DNA from: an uncultured Pelagibacteraceae bacterium
Lineage (GTDB): Bacteria > Pseudomonadota > Alphaproteobacteria > Pelagibacterales > Pelagibacteraceae
Length of the DNA stretch: 64,000 nucleotides
Assembly (NCBI GenBank): GCA_902549495.1
Contig: CACCVU010000002.1
Span: forward strand, 1-64,000
Reading direction: 5' to 3'
Shown in pieces: positions 61,938 through 64,000 of the stretch (the first letter of the stretch is position 1; every line of letters begins with the position of its first letter). The notes beneath the pieces are model-generated. The model was not told the DNA's origin. It worked only from the letters and a program-made list of their open reading frames with translations, and searched no databases. Both the position numbers and the translations under genes were made by a program.

Positions 61938-62645
61938 TTATTTTCTGTAGCTAATACATTTTAAGGTATCAGTGAATTTTATTTGATTTTTATATTTAGA
62001 TTTTATTTCACTGATACCAAATTTTATTTCTTTATTACTCATATTTAATAAGCATGAAATATATCTCTCTTTGATCATTCTAATGTATTTTTGTTTAGAG
62101 ATGTTTACTTTAAAATTAAAGTTAGTATAGCTTATTTTTTTTAAGTTATTTTTGATTATCTTAAATAAAACTTCGTCTCTTTTTAAACTTTTTTCTAAAT
62201 TTTCCTTCATTTTTTTAAAACAAGGAATACTATTATTTTTTGTTTTTAGTGAAAAAATTAGTATTTTGCCATTAGGATTTAAACTTTTTTTTGCAAGGTT
62301 TAGAAGGTTATTTAGCTTTGTTTTTGTAAAAAAATGAATAGTTTGTTTGATTAAGATTAGATCATATTTTTCTTTTGTCTTTAAATATTTTAAGGCATCA
62401 ATTTTCTTAAATACAATATTCTTTTTTACATCCTTGTTTGCAATAATATCAATTCCTATGGGCTTCTTTCTAAATTTATATTTTTTTTGAAGGGCGCTAA
62501 TAATATTCGCTCTTCCACATCCAATATCCAATATTTTTGTATCTTTATTAAGATTAATTTTCTTTTTAAGAAATTTATTAAATTGGGAGATATAAGGTTT
62601 AGATGATAACCAGGTTTTATTATCCCAGTTTTTAAGTTTTTTCAT
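61938..62645 (-). CDS. Class I SAM-dependent methyltransferase
   Basis: 235 residues. TKILDIGCGRANIISALQKKY (motif I, near residue 40), KPIGIDII (motif II), DLILIKQTIHFFTKTKLNNLL (motif IV) and NPNGKILIFSLKTKNN. Lysine-rich. Substrate unknown; together with the adjacent SGNH-like gene and GT17 it may belong to a surface or secondary-metabolite group. Its 3' end carries a 12-bp inverted repeat. Confidence 0.85.
   Translation of the reverse strand: MKKLKNWDNKTWLSSKPYISQFNKFLKKKINLNKDTKILDIGCGRANIISALQKKYKFRKKPIGIDIIANKDVKKNIVFKKIDALKYLKTKEKYDLILIKQTIHFFTKTKLNNLLNLAKKSLNPNGKILIFSLKTKNNSIPCFKKMKENLEKSLKRDEVLFKIIKNNLKKISYTNFNFKVNISKQKYIRMIKERYISCLLNMSNKEIKFGISEIKSKYKNQIKFTDTLKCISYRK
61966..62018. 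repeat. 12-bp perfect inverted repeat inside the methyltransferase 3' end
   Basis: GGTATCAGTGAA (61966-61977) and TTCACTGATACC (62007-62018), 29 bp apart. It may form a stem in the 3' end of either convergent transcript and is 28 bp after the GYD stop. Confidence 0.5.
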
Positions 62646-63758
62646 TTAGTTCTTAATTTTGTTTTTTATATTTTTAATAATATTTTTAACAAATATTTCA
62701 GTATGATAAACATCGTTTAAGTGGGAAGCTAAATCATTAGGTTTGTAGATTTCATCTTTATTTAAATTACTAAAATCAATTTTTGACATATTAATATAAG
62801 TAATCCTTTTATCTTTACTTAGAGACAAAGTATCATTTATGTAACTAGAGACATCAACACTATAAGTTTTTTCTAAATGTCTTTTATGAGGGAAACTTAC
62901 AATAAAAATTTTTTCAATATTTCTCTCATTAGCTAAGTAATCTAAGAATTCATTCAAAGATTTTTTAAAATTTCTTTCTACATCACTGTTATAATTTTCA
63001 AGTTCTTTCATTATTTCCCTAAATCCACATTTGTGTACACTTCTATTTTTATATCCATTCTTTAAGATATTATTTAATTGATTGATGTTACGTTTTAAAA
63101 AGTAATTTATTTTTTTGACTGGAAATTTAATTATTTTATTTAAAGTACTTTGAAAATTTAATTCAGAGTATAAATATAATTTAGAATAATCATATGTTGC
63201 CCTGGTAAACTTCTCCCTGCTTATACTATCTAGCTTACCGTTTTTTGAATAAATTTTTTTATTTTTGTATCTGCAAAATTCATCTCCAATATCAGTTTGA
63301 TCAATATAAATTATAAGTAGATCTGGCTTTATATTGAATTCTTGTTTTAAAATTTCATATTGCTTATGCATCAAAGATGGAGCGAAAGATGTTATGCCAG
63401 CGTTATAAACAGTGTAATTATTTTTAATTGCAAAATTTTTAATCATTTCCTCTGATTGTTTTATTTCAGAAATACTTTCAATCCATGAGTCACCTTGAAG
63501 CAAAATTGTTTTATCCTTTGTATTGTTTTTATTAATAACAGAGAACAAGTAACCATTCTCCTTATCCCCCCATCTATTTGCATCTCTCAAATGATGAATT
63601 TTATTTGAGTAATTTTTATGAAAAATGAAGTTTTCTTTACTTTTGAACAACAAATTTTTATTTTTACTTATTTCAACAAGGCCCCATAGGCCAAATAAAA
63701 AATATGTTAATGAAAATAATAAAAAAAATAAAATTGATTTAAATACAACTTTTTTCAT
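62646..63758 (-). CDS. Membrane-anchored SGNH-type (AlgJ/AlgX-like) protein
   Basis: 370 residues from the Met at 63758 (MKKVVFKSILFFLLFSLTYFLFGLWG), with one N-terminal membrane anchor; the track opens 21 codons upstream. TILLQGDSWIESISEIKQSEEM carries the GDS nucleophile motif, NAGITSFAPSLMHKQYEIL and DLLIIYIDQTDIGDEF resemble further SGNH blocks, and NDLASHLNDVYHTEIFVKNI may hold the final catalytic Asp/His. Periplasmic acetyl-transfer or deacylation of polysaccharide is possible. Confidence 0.65.
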   Translation of the reverse strand: MKKVVFKSILFFLLFSLTYFLFGLWGLVEISKNKNLLFKSKENFIFHKNYSNKIHHLRDANRWGDKENGYLFSVINKNNTKDKTILLQGDSWIESISEIKQSEEMIKNFAIKNNYTVYNAGITSFAPSLMHKQYEILKQEFNIKPDLLIIYIDQTDIGDEFCRYKNKKIYSKNGKLDSISREKFTRATYDYSKLYLYSELNFQSTLNKIIKFPVKKINYFLKRNINQLNNILKNGYKNRSVHKCGFREIMKELENYNSDVERNFKKSLNEFLDYLANERNIEKIFIVSFPHKRHLEKTYSVDVSSYINDTLSLSKDKRITYINMSKIDFSNLNKDEIYKPNDLASHLNDVYHTEIFVKNIIKNIKNKIKN

Positions 63759-63808
63759 TTGATAAATAAATGTTTCTATTATCAATGATATACTATATGA
63801 TTGACTAT

Positions 63809-64000
63809 ATGAAATCTCCAAATAGCCCAGATATACCTAATTCTTTAAATGAACATTGGATGCCATTTTCATCTAATAAGGATTTTAAAAAAAATCCCAG
63901 GCTTATTGCAAATGCAAAAGGAGTTTATTTAAAAACTCATGAAGGACATACTCTAATTGATGGAAGTTCCGGCCTATATTGCAATCCATTAGGTCACGGT
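63809..64000 (+). CDS. Class III aminotransferase, N-terminal fragment
   Basis: Not in the track; the gene runs off the right edge. From the ATG at 63809: SPNSPDIPNSLNEHWMPFSS, then NPRLIANAKGVYLKTHEGHTLIDGSSGLYCNPLGHG. The EHWMPFxxNxxFxxxPRLxxxAxG..Y...G..LxDGxxGLYCxxxGHG pattern is the beginning of omega-amino acid:pyruvate (beta-alanine) aminotransferases. Such enzymes use PLP to move the amine of beta-alanine, taurine or polyamines to pyruvate. Only 64 residues are visible. Confidence 0.85.
   Translation, partial: MKSPNSPDIPNSLNEHWMPFSSNKDFKKNPRLIANAKGVYLKTHEGHTLIDGSSGLYCNPLGHG

Noticed and set aside
1-64000. Prophage, IS element, CRISPR array, integron or tRNA-linked island
   Set aside because: No transposase, integrase, repeat-spacer array or tRNA gene was seen; gene style and AT-richness are even across the window.

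Overview
The window is a gene-dense, visibly AT-rich stretch (roughly 30% G+C by eye) of an alphaproteobacterial chromosome. The likely source is a marine SAR11/Pelagibacterales-type streamlined genome. Support comes from the very short intergenic gaps, the many 1-4 bp gene overlaps, the lysine/asparagine/isoleucine-rich proteins, a tandem glycine riboswitch in front of gcvTHP, a complete liv branched-chain amino acid uptake operon, tandem ammonium transporters, and a TctA-type permease end. I see no transposase, integrase, phage gene, CRISPR array, tRNA or rRNA. Taxonomy is inference from style and gene content.

Layout. 1-8.3 kb: end of a tricarboxylate transporter, an outer-membrane barrel, DoxX and AbrB-like membrane proteins, a ProC-like reductase, and livHMGF plus livK. 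8.4-11.2 kb: CsaA, then a small redox group (DUF4396, cytochrome b561, DUF411, cytochrome c') and a LysE exporter. 11.2-19.2 kb: acnA-prpD (aconitase and 2-methylcitrate dehydratase), an FAD oxidoreductase, TerC, MATE and EamA transporters. 19.2-23.8 kb: tandem glycine riboswitch and gcvT-gcvH-gcvP.

23.8-38.6 kb is the most coherent accessory block. It holds an FAD oxidoreductase/DUF1365/cyclopropane-type methyltransferase/DUF3833 set, Fe-type superoxide dismutase, TspO, a periplasmic-type MsrA whose frame is broken at an A8 run, an antenna-less photolyase-like protein with an extra C-terminal domain, DUF2256, DUF393, a CryB-type photolyase, an SDR lacking the usual catalytic Tyr, and then hisI and folE. 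The gene content matches light/singlet-oxygen regulons of other proteobacteria, yet no LitR or RpoE-ChrR regulator is visible here.

38.6-49.1 kb: an AcuI-like reductase, a LysR regulator, rseP, an HU gene with a nested palindromic upstream region, two amtB genes in tandem, recX, cysQ and several very small genes missed by the ORF track. 49.1-51.3 kb: mnmA, then a G+C-rich intergenic segment with several GNRA-capped hairpins that looks like an unassigned structured RNA, and a 27-residue extremely basic protein with a strong Shine-Dalgarno site. 51.4-59.5 kb: metC-like lyase, MFS transporter, a CADD-type protein (alternative p-aminobenzoate synthesis), two convergent TauE/SafE permeases, an M23 protein with an altered zinc motif, a second TerC, an enoyl-CoA hydratase and a GT17 glycosyltransferase.

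59.6-61.9 kb is an uncharacterised-looking operon: a secreted two-cysteine protein, five small (95-107 aa) proteins that look like ferredoxin-like dimeric alpha/beta-barrel proteins (DUF1330, GYD and three unassigned), and a four-helix membrane protein. The window closes with a methyltransferase, a membrane-anchored SGNH-type protein and the start of a class III aminotransferase.

Six genes below or outside the ORF track were found by reading: a 54-aa double-CxxC protein, a 41-aa DUF2256 protein, a 47-aa membrane protein, a 57-aa DUF3553 protein, the 27-aa basic protein, and the partial aminotransferase at the right edge. No database search was possible; family names rest on motif recognition.
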